Of a stretch of 64,000 nucleotides of DNA, positions 37,260-45,933 are shown in pieces. Origin of the DNA: Achromobacter deleyi (GTDB lineage: Bacteria > Pseudomonadota > Gammaproteobacteria > Burkholderiales > Burkholderiaceae_B); NCBI RefSeq assembly GCF_016127315.1, contig NZ_CP065997.1, forward strand, positions 1,054,001-1,118,000, read 5' to 3'. Each line of letters opens with the position of its first letter. The first letter of the stretch is position 1. The notes below the pieces were generated by a model, which saw only the letters and a program-made list of their open reading frames with translations, was not told the DNA's origin and did no database searches. Made by a program: the position numbers and the translations under genes.

Positions 37260-38195
37260 ATGCACGTGCTTATCTCGGAGTTCATGGACGCCCCGGCGGT
37301 CGACGCCCTGCGGCAACGTTTCGACGTGCGCTACGCCCCCGACCTGGTCGAACAGCGCGACGACCTGCTGCGCGCCGCCGGCCAGGCCGACGCCCTCATC
37401 GTGCGCAACCGCAGCCAGGTCGACGCCGCCCTGCTGGCGGCCGCGCCGCGGCTGCGGGCGGTCGGCCGGCTGGGCGTCGGGCTGGACAACATCGACCTGC
37501 CAGGCTGCGCCGCGCGCGGCATCCAAGTGGTGCCGGCCACCGGCGCCAATGCCCGCGCGGTGGCCGAGTACGTCATCGGCGCCCTGCTCGTGCTGCTGCG
37601 CGGCGCCTATGCCGCCAGCGCCACCGTGGCGGACGGCCAATGGCCCCGCGCCGCGTTGTCGCAGGGGCTGGAGGCGCACGGCCGCACGCTGGGCGTGGTG
37701 GGATTCGGCGGCATCGGCCAGTTGACCGCGCGGCTGGCGGCCGGCCTGGGCATGCGCATCGTCGCCTGCGACGCGGCCCTGCCGGCGGCGCATCCGGCCT
37801 GGGCCGAGTGCGGCGCCACGCGGCTGGAACTGGACGACCTGCTGGCCCAGGCCGACGCCGTCACCCTGCATGTGCCGCTGACCGCCGGCACCCGCCACCT
37901 GCTGGACGCCGCCCGCATCGGCGCCATGCGGGCGGGCGCGGTGCTGGTGAATACCTCGCGCGGCGGCATCGTCGATGAGGCCGCCCTGGCGGCGGCGCTG
38001 CGCGCGGGCCATCTGCGCGGCGCCGCGCTGGACGTATTCGAACAGGAGCCGCTGCCCGCCGGCGGCGCCCTGGCCGGCGCCCCCAACCTGATCCTGACCC
38101 CACATATCGCCGGCCTGACGCAGGAAGCCAACACCCGCGTTTCCGACATGGTGGCCGCCGGTGTGACAATAGCGCTTACCGGCGGCGCCCAATGA
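37260..38195 (+). CDS. slcC: D-2-hydroxyacid dehydrogenase, (S)-sulfolactate dehydrogenase candidate
   Basis: The 311-residue D-isomer 2-hydroxyacid dehydrogenase family protein has LGVVGFGGIGQLTARLAAG (NAD site), catalytic Arg in NTSRGGIVDE, Glu in FEQEP and His in TPHIAGLTQEA. SlcC enzymes of this family oxidise (S)-3-sulfolactate to 3-sulfopyruvate. The size and co-location with suyAB and a comC-like gene support the name. Phosphoglycerate or other hydroxyacids cannot be excluded by sequence alone. Confidence 0.7.
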   Translation: MHVLISEFMDAPAVDALRQRFDVRYAPDLVEQRDDLLRAAGQADALIVRNRSQVDAALLAAAPRLRAVGRLGVGLDNIDLPGCAARGIQVVPATGANARAVAEYVIGALLVLLRGAYAASATVADGQWPRAALSQGLEAHGRTLGVVGFGGIGQLTARLAAGLGMRIVACDAALPAAHPAWAECGATRLELDDLLAQADAVTLHVPLTAGTRHLLDAARIGAMRAGAVLVNTSRGGIVDEAALAAALRAGHLRGAALDVFEQEPLPAGGALAGAPNLILTPHIAGLTQEANTRVSDMVAAGVTIALTGGAQ

Positions 38196-38225
38196 AACGC
38201 GGCGCGCCTCGCTGACAGGAAGGAT

Positions 38226-39233
38226 ATGGCTCACATCTATCTGGACGAACTTCAACACCTGGCCGCGGCCAGCCTGGCCGCCGCGGGCGCCAACCCGGCC
38301 ATGGCCGACAGCACCGCGCGCGCGCTGGTCTTCGCCGAAAGCCAGGGGCTCAGCTCCCACGGCCTGTCGCGGGTGCCGTTCTACGCCGGCCACCTGCGCG
38401 CCGGCCGCGCCCTCGGCAGCGCCGTGCCGCGCATCGTGCACGAGCGCGGCGGCGCCGCGCTGATCGATGCCGGCTCGGGCCTGGCGTTTCCGGCCTGCGC
38501 ACTGGCGGTAGCCGAAGCCGGCCGCCGCGCCCGCGAACACGGCGTGGCCTTCATCGGCGTGGCCAACAGCCATCATTTCGGCGAAGCCGGCTACCACCTG
38601 GAAGCCCTGGCCGACGCCGGCCTGGTGGCGCTGGCGCTGAGCAACTCGCCCGCGGCCATGCCGGCCTGGGGCGGAAAGCGTCCGCTATTTGGCACCAACC
38701 CCATCGCCGCCGTGTTCCCGCGTCGCGGCGGCGGCCGCATCGTCATCGACCTGTCGCTGTCGCAGGTGGCGCGCGGCAAGCTCATGATCGCCGCGCGCGA
38801 CAACCAGCCGATCCCGCTGGGCTGGGCGCTGGATGCCGACGGCCAGCCCACCACCGATCCCAAGGCCGGCCTGGCGGGCAGCATGCTGCCCGCCGGCGGC
38901 GTCAAGGGCGCGATGCTGGCGCTGATCATCGAACTGCTGGCCTGCGCCCTGACCGGCTCCCACTTCGGCTTCGAGACCGAATCGTTCTTCGTCGACGAAG
39001 GCGGCCCGGCGCGCCTGGGCCAGGCCTTCATGGCCATCGACCCCGGCGCGCTGGCCGGCAATGAGGCCTACCTCGAACGCGTCGAGACGCTGGTGGACGC
39101 CATGCTGGAAGACGACGGCGTGCGCCTGCCCGGCGACCGCCGCCGCAAGCTGCGCGACGAGGCGATCAAGCACGGGGTGGAAATTCCCGAGGCGCTGATG
39201 GCGCAGTTGCGCGCCATGTCGGGCGCGGCGTGA
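38226..39233 (+). CDS. comC: Ldh_2-family dehydrogenase, (R)-sulfolactate dehydrogenase candidate
   Basis: The 335-residue malate/L-lactate dehydrogenase (Ldh_2, unlike Rossmann MDH) protein has ESQGLSSHGLSRVPFYAGHL with the catalytic His, VANSHHFGEAGYHLE, and FGTNPIAAVFPR. ComC-type members reduce sulfopyruvate to (R)-sulfolactate. With SlcC it would turn (S)- into (R)-sulfolactate, the SuyAB substrate. It is the last gene of the array, 30 bp after slcC. Confidence 0.72.
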   Translation: MAHIYLDELQHLAAASLAAAGANPAMADSTARALVFAESQGLSSHGLSRVPFYAGHLRAGRALGSAVPRIVHERGGAALIDAGSGLAFPACALAVAEAGRRAREHGVAFIGVANSHHFGEAGYHLEALADAGLVALALSNSPAAMPAWGGKRPLFGTNPIAAVFPRRGGGRIVIDLSLSQVARGKLMIAARDNQPIPLGWALDADGQPTTDPKAGLAGSMLPAGGVKGAMLALIIELLACALTGSHFGFETESFFVDEGGPARLGQAFMAIDPGALAGNEAYLERVETLVDAMLEDDGVRLPGDRRRKLRDEAIKHGVEIPEALMAQLRAMSGAA

Positions 39234-39287
39234 TTCCCAACCCGCCCCCTGCGCACCGCGCGCGCTGACAGCGGGCGCGCCCCTGCC

Positions 39288-39893
39288 ATGAACCAGGATG
39301 CACTGGCCGGCCTCTATGCCGGCGGCGCCACCCGGCCGACGGCCGACACCTTGGCGGGCGCGGGCCTGGATCCGCGGGCCTGCGCCTGGCTGCTCGCCCC
39401 CGGCCTTCCGGTGCGGCCCGACCCGGCCCTGGCCCTGGTCGAATTCTTGCCGCCCTTCGTGCACGCATCGGCGGATGGCACGGCGCTGGTGATCGCGCGC
39501 GAACCGTGGGCCGACGCGCTATGGCTGGCGGTCGCGCCCGACGGCCGTGTCGTGACCGCCGGCGAAGGCGCGCCGATGTTCATCAATACGCGGGTCGAGC
39601 ACTTTCTGCACTTCCTCGCGGCCCTGCAACGGTTCCAGGCCGAGGCCAGCCGCCAGGATTCCAGTCCGCGCGTCTACACCCAGTCCGAGATGCAGGCCCG
39701 GCTCGACGCCCTGCGCCGCGGTGAATTCGCGCGACGAACCAAACCCGCGGCGGCGTCCGCCTCCATGGCGTTCGATCGTCCCGCCGCGCTGGGCCTGCTC
39801 ACGCGGGCCTGGCAACGGCACGATGCCGCCGCCCTGCAGCCCGGTGGCTGGTGGCGCCGCATCCTCGAACAGCTCCGCGACGGGCTGCTGTAG
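39288..39893 (+). CDS. Small SUKH-4-like hypothetical protein
   Basis: The 201-residue protein has no signal or TM segment. Its pattern (FLPPFVHASADGTALVIARE, then VAPDGRVVT and MFINTRVEHFLHFLAAL) resembles the SUKH-4 immunity-type fold, in which a short FVNSS-like strand and helix end the domain. A Lys/Arg linker and an extra C-terminal helix (WWRRILEQLRDGLL) follow. No toxin gene is adjacent. The function is unknown. It is 54 bp after the comC-like gene. Confidence 0.6.
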   Translation: MNQDALAGLYAGGATRPTADTLAGAGLDPRACAWLLAPGLPVRPDPALALVEFLPPFVHASADGTALVIAREPWADALWLAVAPDGRVVTAGEGAPMFINTRVEHFLHFLAALQRFQAEASRQDSSPRVYTQSEMQARLDALRRGEFARRTKPAAASASMAFDRPAALGLLTRAWQRHDAAALQPGGWWRRILEQLRDGLL

Positions 39894-39935
39894 TCGCGGC
39901 ATGCGCCGCGGATCGGACGACGGCTGGCACGCGGA

Positions 39936-40835
39936 CTACGCCCCCGCGTGGCTGAACCAGAGCATCAGCGGCGCCAGCAGCAGGAACACCACCGTCGACA
40001 CCAGCACCGCGCCGGCGGCCGTGTCGCCCATCTCGGTGTAGCGCTTGGCGTACATGTAGCTGACCACCGCGCAGGGCATGGCCATCTGCAGCGTCAGCGC
40101 CCCGGCCAGCACCGGTTCCAGGTCGAGGACCCAGACGATCGCCAGGCCCGCGGCCAACCCCGTCACCAGGCGCATCGCCGCCACCTTGGCGCCATCGCGC
40201 AGGCCATTGGCCGGGATCAGCGCCAGCGCGTGCCCCAGGCTCAGCAGCATCAGCGGCACCGTCACCGCGCCCAGCATGCGGGCGGTCTCGATCAGCCAGG
40301 CCGGCACCGGGATGTGCAGCATGCGCATGGCGACGGCCACCACCGAGGCCAGCAGGATCGGGCTTTTCCAGCTGCCCTTGGTGTTGACGCCAGGCAGCAG
40401 CCGCACCGCGATGGTGTGCATGACGAAGGAGTTGACGGCGAAGAACGCCACCGCCACCGACAGGCCGGCGTCGCCGAACGCCAGTTGCGAGATCGGCAGG
40501 CCCAGGTTGCCGGCATTGGGCAGGAACGCCGTCGGCAGCAGCGTGCGCACCGGCAGCCGGCCCAGCTTGAGCAGCAGGGCGCAGACCAGCGCGCACAGCA
40601 GCAGCGCCAGCAGCGTGGCGGCCGCCACGTCGGCCAGCGCGCGGTCGTCCAGGTGGGTGGTGACGAAGGTATGGAACACCAGCGCCGGCGTGGTCACGGA
40701 CGTGACCAGGGTGGTGATGAAGGCGCCGCCGAACGGCAGGTCGCGCTTGCCCCAGAAGACGCCGATGCCGACGCACGACAACAGCGGCAACATCAGCACG
40801 ATGGCCGACAAATAGAACTGCGCGATGGCCAGCAT
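39936..40835 (-). CDS. AEC-family transporter
   Basis: The 299-residue membrane protein has about ten helices and the Mem_trans/AEC pattern (LPNAGNLGLPISQLAFGD, LLSLGHALALIPANG). The family contains auxin-efflux-like carriers and malonate or malate-type transporters. It lies next to the sulfolactate cluster on the other strand, converging with the SUKH-like gene, so a role in sulfonate or organic-acid traffic is only a possibility. Confidence 0.85.
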   Translation of the reverse strand: MLAIAQFYLSAIVLMLPLLSCVGIGVFWGKRDLPFGGAFITTLVTSVTTPALVFHTFVTTHLDDRALADVAAATLLALLLCALVCALLLKLGRLPVRTLLPTAFLPNAGNLGLPISQLAFGDAGLSVAVAFFAVNSFVMHTIAVRLLPGVNTKGSWKSPILLASVVAVAMRMLHIPVPAWLIETARMLGAVTVPLMLLSLGHALALIPANGLRDGAKVAAMRLVTGLAAGLAIVWVLDLEPVLAGALTLQMAMPCAVVSYMYAKRYTEMGDTAAGAVLVSTVVFLLLAPLMLWFSHAGA

Positions 40836-40913
40836 CCGTTTATTCCGTCAGAGATTCAAAGGGTGATACGCAAGGGCATCGTCGCTTGTCCACGGCCGAT
40901 CGCAGGCCGGAAC

Positions 40914-41204
40914 ATGGGTTGTCTTTTGCCAGGAACCCGCGTCCCCGCCGCCATGTCCGCCGACCCCATTCTCGTCGCCCCGCTTGCACCGCTCAGCGTC
41001 CGGCTGTCGCCGCGCGAATCGGCTTCGCTGCACTGGAGCGCCGCCGGCAAGACCAGCTGGGAAACCGCCCGCATTCTGGACATCAGCGAAAGCACCGTCA
41101 ATTTCCATCTGCGCAACGCCTGCCGCAAGCTGCAGGTGCGCGGCCGCCGCGCCGCAGTGGCGGTGGCGATCCGGCGGGGGCTGCTGTACTCCGTCACGGC
41201 TTGA
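40914..41204 (+). CDS. Stand-alone LuxR-type HTH protein
   Basis: The protein is 96 residues, or 83 if the ATG at 40953 is used. Its C-terminal 60 residues are a LuxR/GerE HTH: LSPRESASLHWSAAGKTSW, ARILDISESTVNFHLRNACRKLQV, then RAAVAVAIRRGLL. This is the DNA-binding half of acyl-homoserine-lactone regulators; no ligand domain precedes it. It may be a remnant of a longer regulator or a small regulator in its own right. It overlaps the end of the lipoprotein gene by 11 nt. Confidence 0.7.
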   Translation: MGCLLPGTRVPAAMSADPILVAPLAPLSVRLSPRESASLHWSAAGKTSWETARILDISESTVNFHLRNACRKLQVRGRRAAVAVAIRRGLLYSVTA

Positions 41205-41706
41205 CGACGACCGACCTCAGGAATTCACGGGCCCGTTCCTCGGGCAGGCTGGCTTCGGTGCCCGCCGCCACCGCCTCGATCAGCATGGTGTCGGTCACCC
41301 ACACCCGCGCCCGCATCCAGCCGGGCTTGCCCATGGCCTTGCCCTGCACGTCGATGTCCTGCCCATAGGGTGGCCACTCGGTGGGCGGCGGCGCCTGCAT
41401 GTTGACGTACAGCGAGCGCATCAGCGCCATGCCCAGCGCCTGCCGGGCCACGGGGTCCGCCGCGATCTCCGGCGGCAGCGGCGCCGACCCGATCGCGAAT
41501 ACCGCCTCGCCCACGGTGGCCGTGGCCAGGGTGAACGACAGCGTATGGGTATCCAGCCGCAGCGCGCGGGTTTCGGTCTGCACCCGGTCCGGGAACGCCG
41601 CCCGCACCCGGCCGTCCGCCACGTCCACTTCGCGCCAGTTGTAACGGGGCGAGCAGGCGCTGACCAGCAGGGCCATCACAAGAATCAGGCCGGCTTTCTT
41701 GAACAT
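41194..41706 (-). CDS. Hypothetical lipoprotein
   Basis: The protein of about 170 residues has a lipobox (LLVSAC) after a hydrophobic leader (KKAGLILVMALLVSAC), with start at 41706. The mature part (RYNWREVDVADGRVRAAFPD) has no motif I recognise. It should be anchored to the outer or inner membrane. It overlaps the LuxR-like gene tail to tail and is divergent from a hydrolase gene. Confidence 0.75.
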   Translation of the reverse strand: MFKKAGLILVMALLVSACSPRYNWREVDVADGRVRAAFPDRVQTETRALRLDTHTLSFTLATATVGEAVFAIGSAPLPPEIAADPVARQALGMALMRSLYVNMQAPPPTEWPPYGQDIDVQGKAMGKPGWMRARVWVTDTMLIEAVAAGTEASLPEERAREFLRSVVVKP

Positions 41707-41794
41707 GAAACGAAACAGCGATGAAATCGTCATTACCGTAAAGACCCCACGGTCTTTTCATTTCGAGGACAGCCCCAAATTGTCGCCGATTTCG

Positions 41795-42688
41795 ATGACC
41801 CCAGCGCCCGACGGCACGCCCCTGGCCAATTATGTGTGGTCCGCCGCCCCGAATGTGCCCCCGCCGATCATTGGCCCCGGTACGCCCGGCATCTACCTGC
41901 TGCATGGCCTGAGCGAGCATGCCGGGCGCTATGACCGGCTGGCGCGCTGGCTGACCGCCCGCGGCTGGACCGTGGGCGCCCATGACCACCGCGGCCACGG
42001 CCGCTCCGGCGGCCGGCCGGCCACCCTGGCGCACCAGGAAGACCTGGTGACCGACGCCGTGACCCGCCTGGCCGACTGGACCGCCGCCCACGGCCGCCCG
42101 CCGATCCTGCTGGGCCATAGCCTGGGCGCCCTGGTGGCCGTGCGGATCGCCCTGCAGCGGCTGGCCGCGATCGACGCCCTGGTGCTCAGTTCGCCCCCCT
42201 TCGTGGTCAACGTGCCGCTGTGGGTGCGTCGCACCCTGACCTGGATGTCCCTGCACGCGCCCGACCTGCGGGTGCCCCACGGCCTGGCGCCAGCCCGCAT
42301 CTCGCACGACCGGGCGGTGGTCAAGGCCTACCGATCCGACCCCCTGGTGCGGCGCAGCATGACCGGCCGGCTGGCCCGTTTCGTCGACGACGGCGGGCGC
42401 GACTCCCTGCGGGAAGCCCATCTGCTGGCCTGTCGCACCCTGCTGATGGTGGCCGGCGACGACTCCATCGTGGCGGCCGAAGGCAGCCGCCAGTTCGCCC
42501 AGCGCGCGCCCGCCGAATTGCTGACATTGCGCTGGTACGACACGGCCTGGCACGAGATTTTCAACGAAACCGCCCCCATCGCCGACCCGGTCTACGCCGA
42601 CCTGGACGAGTGGCTGGCGCGCACCGCCGCGCAATTGTCCCTGTCCCCAGTACTGGCTCCCTCGGCAGAGGAGGCCAGCACCCCGTAA
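41795..42688 (+). CDS. Alpha/beta hydrolase (lysophospholipase/monoacylglycerol-lipase-like)
   Basis: The protein of about 297 residues has the oxyanion region YLLHGLSEHAGRYDRLA, HDHRGHGRSGG, the nucleophile elbow GHSLGALVAVRI and the catalytic His in WHEIFNE. This is the Hydrolase_4 (lysophospholipase/monoglyceride lipase) pattern. No signal peptide is clear. The start is uncertain (ATG 41795 chosen; a TTG at 41780 has GAGGA nearer). It precedes gshA by 32 bp. Confidence 0.8.
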   Translation: MTPAPDGTPLANYVWSAAPNVPPPIIGPGTPGIYLLHGLSEHAGRYDRLARWLTARGWTVGAHDHRGHGRSGGRPATLAHQEDLVTDAVTRLADWTAAHGRPPILLGHSLGALVAVRIALQRLAAIDALVLSSPPFVVNVPLWVRRTLTWMSLHAPDLRVPHGLAPARISHDRAVVKAYRSDPLVRRSMTGRLARFVDDGGRDSLREAHLLACRTLLMVAGDDSIVAAEGSRQFAQRAPAELLTLRWYDTAWHEIFNETAPIADPVYADLDEWLARTAAQLSLSPVLAPSAEEASTP

Positions 42689-42720
42689 AATCCGGCGACA
42701 GACCCCATCGAGAAGATTCC

Positions 42721-44292
42721 GTGACTGATACCGCCGCCCAACGCCTCGCCCGCCTAGAGGCCAACCGCTCGCTCCTGACCCAGACCCTGCGGGGTATCGA
42801 GAAAGAAGGCCTGCGCGTCGACGAGCAAGGCATCCTGGCCCGCACGCCGCACCCGGCCGGGCTTGGCTCCGCGCTGACCAACGCACACGTCACCACCGAC
42901 TATTCGGAATCGCTGCTCGAACTGATCACCGGCACGCACGACAACGTCGACGCCCTGCTGGCCGAGCTGACCGCCACCCACCGCCACGTCTACAGCGTGC
43001 TGGACCACGAGCTGATCTGGAACCAGTCCATGCCGGCCACCCTGCCGGGCGAGGCCGACATTCCCATCGCCTGGTACGGCACCTCCAACACCGGCATGCT
43101 CAAGCACGTCTATCGCCGCGGCCTGGCCGAGCGCTACGGCAAGACCATGCAGTGCATCGCCGGCGTCCACTACAACTTCTCGCTGCCCGAGGCGCTGTGG
43201 TCGGTGCTCGACACCCAGCCCGGCACCGACCAGGATCGGCGCTCGCGCGGCTACATCGGCCTGATCCGCAATTTCACGCGCTATTCCTGGCTGCTGATGT
43301 ACCTGTTCGGCGCGGCGCCGGCGCTGTCGCGCGACTTCCTGCGCGATGGCGAGCACGGCTTGCAGCACCTGGGCCAGCACACCCTGTACCTGCCCCATGC
43401 CACCAGCCTGCGCATGAGCGACCTGGGCTACCAGAACAAGGCCCAGTCGCAGCTCAAGCTCTGCTACAACGATCTCGATACCTTCCTCGGCCGCCTGTAC
43501 GACGCGGTCACGCAGCCGTGGCCCGATTACCAGGAGATCGGCACGCATCGCGACGGCGAATGGATCCAGCTCAACACCAACGTGCTGCAGATCGAAAACG
43601 AGTATTACTCGAGCATCCGCCCCAAGCGCGCCACCGGCCGCTGCGAACGCCCGATCACCGCGCTGGCCGAGCGCGGGGTGCAATACGTGGAAGTGCGCTG
43701 CCTGGACATCAATCCCGAATCGCCGGTCGGCATCGACGCCGACACCAGCCGTTTCGTCGACGCCTTCCTGCTGTTCTGCGCCGCCTCCGACAGCCCCTTC
43801 TTCCCCGCCAACGGCTACTGTCAGCGCAGCGCCGACAACTTCTCCACCGTGGTCAAGGAAGGCCGCAAGCCCGGCCTGCAGCTGGACCGCGACGGCAAGG
43901 CCATCGGCCTGGCGCAGTGGGGCCAGGAACTGCTGGACCAGATCGCGCCCTACGCGGCCCTGTACGACTCGGCCCTGGGCGGCAGCGCCTACGCCGACAG
44001 CCTGGCCGCGCAGCGCGCCAAGCTGGGCCAGCCCGACGCCACCCCGTCCGCGCGCCTGCTGGCCGCGTTGACCGACAGCGGCGAATCGTTCCACGACTTT
44101 TCGCTGCGCCAGAGCCGCGAGCATGCGCAGGCCCTGCGCGCCCAGCCGCTGCCGGCGGACGTGGCGGCCGAATACCGCCAGGGCGCGCTCGACTCCAGCG
44201 CCGAACAGCTGCGCCTGGAGCAGTCCGACGACGTCGATTTCGACACCTACGTCGCCCGCTATCACGCCGCGCTGAAGGCCCCGCGCAAATAA
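42721..44292 (+). CDS. gshA: Glutamate-cysteine ligase
   Basis: The 523-residue protein starts at GTG 42721 (MTDTAAQRLARLEANRS). It has the gamma-proteobacterial-type GshA signatures EKEGLRVDEQG, TTDYSESLLELITG, YGTSNTGMLKHVYRRGLAERYG and VHYNFSLP. It makes gamma-glutamylcysteine, the first step of glutathione synthesis. Its length is close to E. coli GshA (518). It is followed by a lipocalin gene 38 bp downstream. A longer upstream frame belongs to the hydrolase gene's other frame. Confidence 0.95.
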   Translation: MTDTAAQRLARLEANRSLLTQTLRGIEKEGLRVDEQGILARTPHPAGLGSALTNAHVTTDYSESLLELITGTHDNVDALLAELTATHRHVYSVLDHELIWNQSMPATLPGEADIPIAWYGTSNTGMLKHVYRRGLAERYGKTMQCIAGVHYNFSLPEALWSVLDTQPGTDQDRRSRGYIGLIRNFTRYSWLLMYLFGAAPALSRDFLRDGEHGLQHLGQHTLYLPHATSLRMSDLGYQNKAQSQLKLCYNDLDTFLGRLYDAVTQPWPDYQEIGTHRDGEWIQLNTNVLQIENEYYSSIRPKRATGRCERPITALAERGVQYVEVRCLDINPESPVGIDADTSRFVDAFLLFCAASDSPFFPANGYCQRSADNFSTVVKEGRKPGLQLDRDGKAIGLAQWGQELLDQIAPYAALYDSALGGSAYADSLAAQRAKLGQPDATPSARLLAALTDSGESFHDFSLRQSREHAQALRAQPLPADVAAEYRQGALDSSAEQLRLEQSDDVDFDTYVARYHAALKAPRK

Positions 44293-44330
44293 GGCGTATC
44301 GTTAGGGTTTTGGATCAGGAGACTTTCCCC

Positions 44331-44852
44331 ATGCGCCGCATCGCAACATTATTGCTGGCCCTGGCCGCCAGCGCGGCGGGGATCTCCCACGCCGCGCCGC
44401 CGCCCATGCAAACCGTGGAGTCGGTCGACCTGAAGCGCTATGCCGGCATGTGGTACGAGATCGCCAACTTCCCGATGTTCTTCCAGCGCAACTGCGTTGG
44501 CGACACCACCGCCGAATACACCCTGCACCCCGACGGCACCGTCGGCGTGAACAACCGCTGCCGCACCAAGGACGGCGACATCGACTCGGCCTCGGGCACC
44601 GCCACCGTGGTCGAGGGCAGCAACAACGCCAAGCTCGAGGTCTCGTTCTTCAAGCCCATCAAGGGCGACTACTGGGTGATCGGGCTGGGTCCGGACTATC
44701 GCTGGGCGGTGGTCGGCACCCCCGACCGCAAGTACCTGTGGATCCTGTCGCGCTCGCCGCAACTGCCCAAGGAAGACCTGGACCGCGCCCTGGCCGCCGC
44801 GACGGCGCAGGGTTACCAGCTCGACGAATTGCGCTACACGCCGCAGAAGTGA
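44331..44852 (+). CDS. blc: Bacterial lipocalin (Blc family)
   Basis: The 173-residue protein has a Sec signal (ATLLLALAASAAGISHA) and a lipocalin fold: YAGMWYEIANFPMFFQRNC (GxWY), YTLHPDGTVGVNN and the LWILSRSPQLPKEDLDR motif. Blc members bind lysophospholipids in the periplasm and are stress linked. No lipobox Cys is seen, unlike E. coli Blc, so it may be soluble. CAGGAG lies upstream of the ATG. Confidence 0.9.
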   Translation: MRRIATLLLALAASAAGISHAAPPPMQTVESVDLKRYAGMWYEIANFPMFFQRNCVGDTTAEYTLHPDGTVGVNNRCRTKDGDIDSASGTATVVEGSNNAKLEVSFFKPIKGDYWVIGLGPDYRWAVVGTPDRKYLWILSRSPQLPKEDLDRALAAATAQGYQLDELRYTPQK

Positions 44853-44986
44853 TGGCGGCATGACCGGCCCCCGGGACGCAACGCCCGCGGGCCATGCCAC
44901 GCGGCCCGCGGCCGCGCGGCCGGCGCGGCGATCACGCCGCGCCCACGATCCGCGTCACGCCGTCCGCGCCGCTCCCTCCACGACAT

Positions 44987-45931
44987 TCAGCCCGCGTAGT
45001 CGCGCGCCAATCGCACCACCGTCACGCCCGGCTTGAGCTGGCGCAGCGACGGCATCACCAGCGTGCAGCGGTCATAGGGCGACACGATCGCCCGGCCGTC
45101 GGCCCAGCCGATCACCGATCCCGCCTTCTCCAGCGTCTCCAGGCCTTGCCAGGGCTGCGCGAAGGTCACGTCCATCGACGGCGCCACCACCGCGTCGGTC
45201 ACTTCCAGCACGCGCTGCGCGGTGGCGTCGGGCCGCACCCAGCCGGCCGGGAGGTCGGCGGCATCCACCACGTCCGAGGCGATCAGCATGCGCGCCACCA
45301 TGTCGCGCGCGACATCGCGCGCCGCCGGGTCGCCGTGGAAACCGCATTCGATCAGCAGCGCGCAGGCCGTGTCGCGCGCCGGATCGCCGAACTGCGCGAA
45401 GTCGCGCATGCGCACGCCATCCTTGTGGCCGGCGTCCACGATCACATGTTGCGGCGCCTTCAGGCGCCGCGCCAGGGCGATGTTGCGCGGCAGGACGCCA
45501 GTCAGCAGCAGCGGCGCGCCGGGCTCGTGCATCGAGTGCAGGTCCAGCAGCCAGTCGGCGCGCTCGACCCACGGGCGCAATTGCGCCGCGCGCTGGCGGT
45601 CGCTGCTGGTGGGCGAGTCCAAGCGCTCGGCGCTCCAGACGCGGTTCATGTCCTCGTCGACGAAACGCGACGCATCATGGCGCGCCAGGTCGAAACGGTC
45701 GAAGGCCGACAGGTTGCAGAACGCCAGCGTCAGCCCGCCGCGAAGCGGCCGCAGGCCTGACGCCAGCAGGTCCTTCAAAGCCCAGGCGCCGCACAGCTCG
45801 TTGCCGTGCACCAGCGCGGACAGCATCAGCGTGCGGCCGGGCACGCCCGAGTCGAAGTGCCAGACGCCTGGCGTGTCGGTATTGCCGAGGCGCTCGGCGG
45901 CCAGGTCGGGAACGGGAAGCGTGAAATCCAT
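44987..45931 (-). CDS. AstE/AspA-family (succinylglutamate desuccinylase/aspartoacylase-like) hydrolase
   Basis: The 314-residue zinc carboxypeptidase-like protein has ALVHGNELCGAWALKDLL (HxxE zinc ligands) and DLHSMHEPGAP (third His). The family deacylates amino acid derivatives; specificity is not readable here. It follows the Bug gene by 2 bp, so the two are an operon and may handle the same compound. Confidence 0.83.
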   Translation of the reverse strand: MDFTLPVPDLAAERLGNTDTPGVWHFDSGVPGRTLMLSALVHGNELCGAWALKDLLASGLRPLRGGLTLAFCNLSAFDRFDLARHDASRFVDEDMNRVWSAERLDSPTSSDRQRAAQLRPWVERADWLLDLHSMHEPGAPLLLTGVLPRNIALARRLKAPQHVIVDAGHKDGVRMRDFAQFGDPARDTACALLIECGFHGDPAARDVARDMVARMLIASDVVDAADLPAGWVRPDATAQRVLEVTDAVVAPSMDVTFAQPWQGLETLEKAGSVIGWADGRAIVSPYDRCTLVMPSLRQLKPGVTVVRLARDYAG

Positions 45932-45933
45932 GA

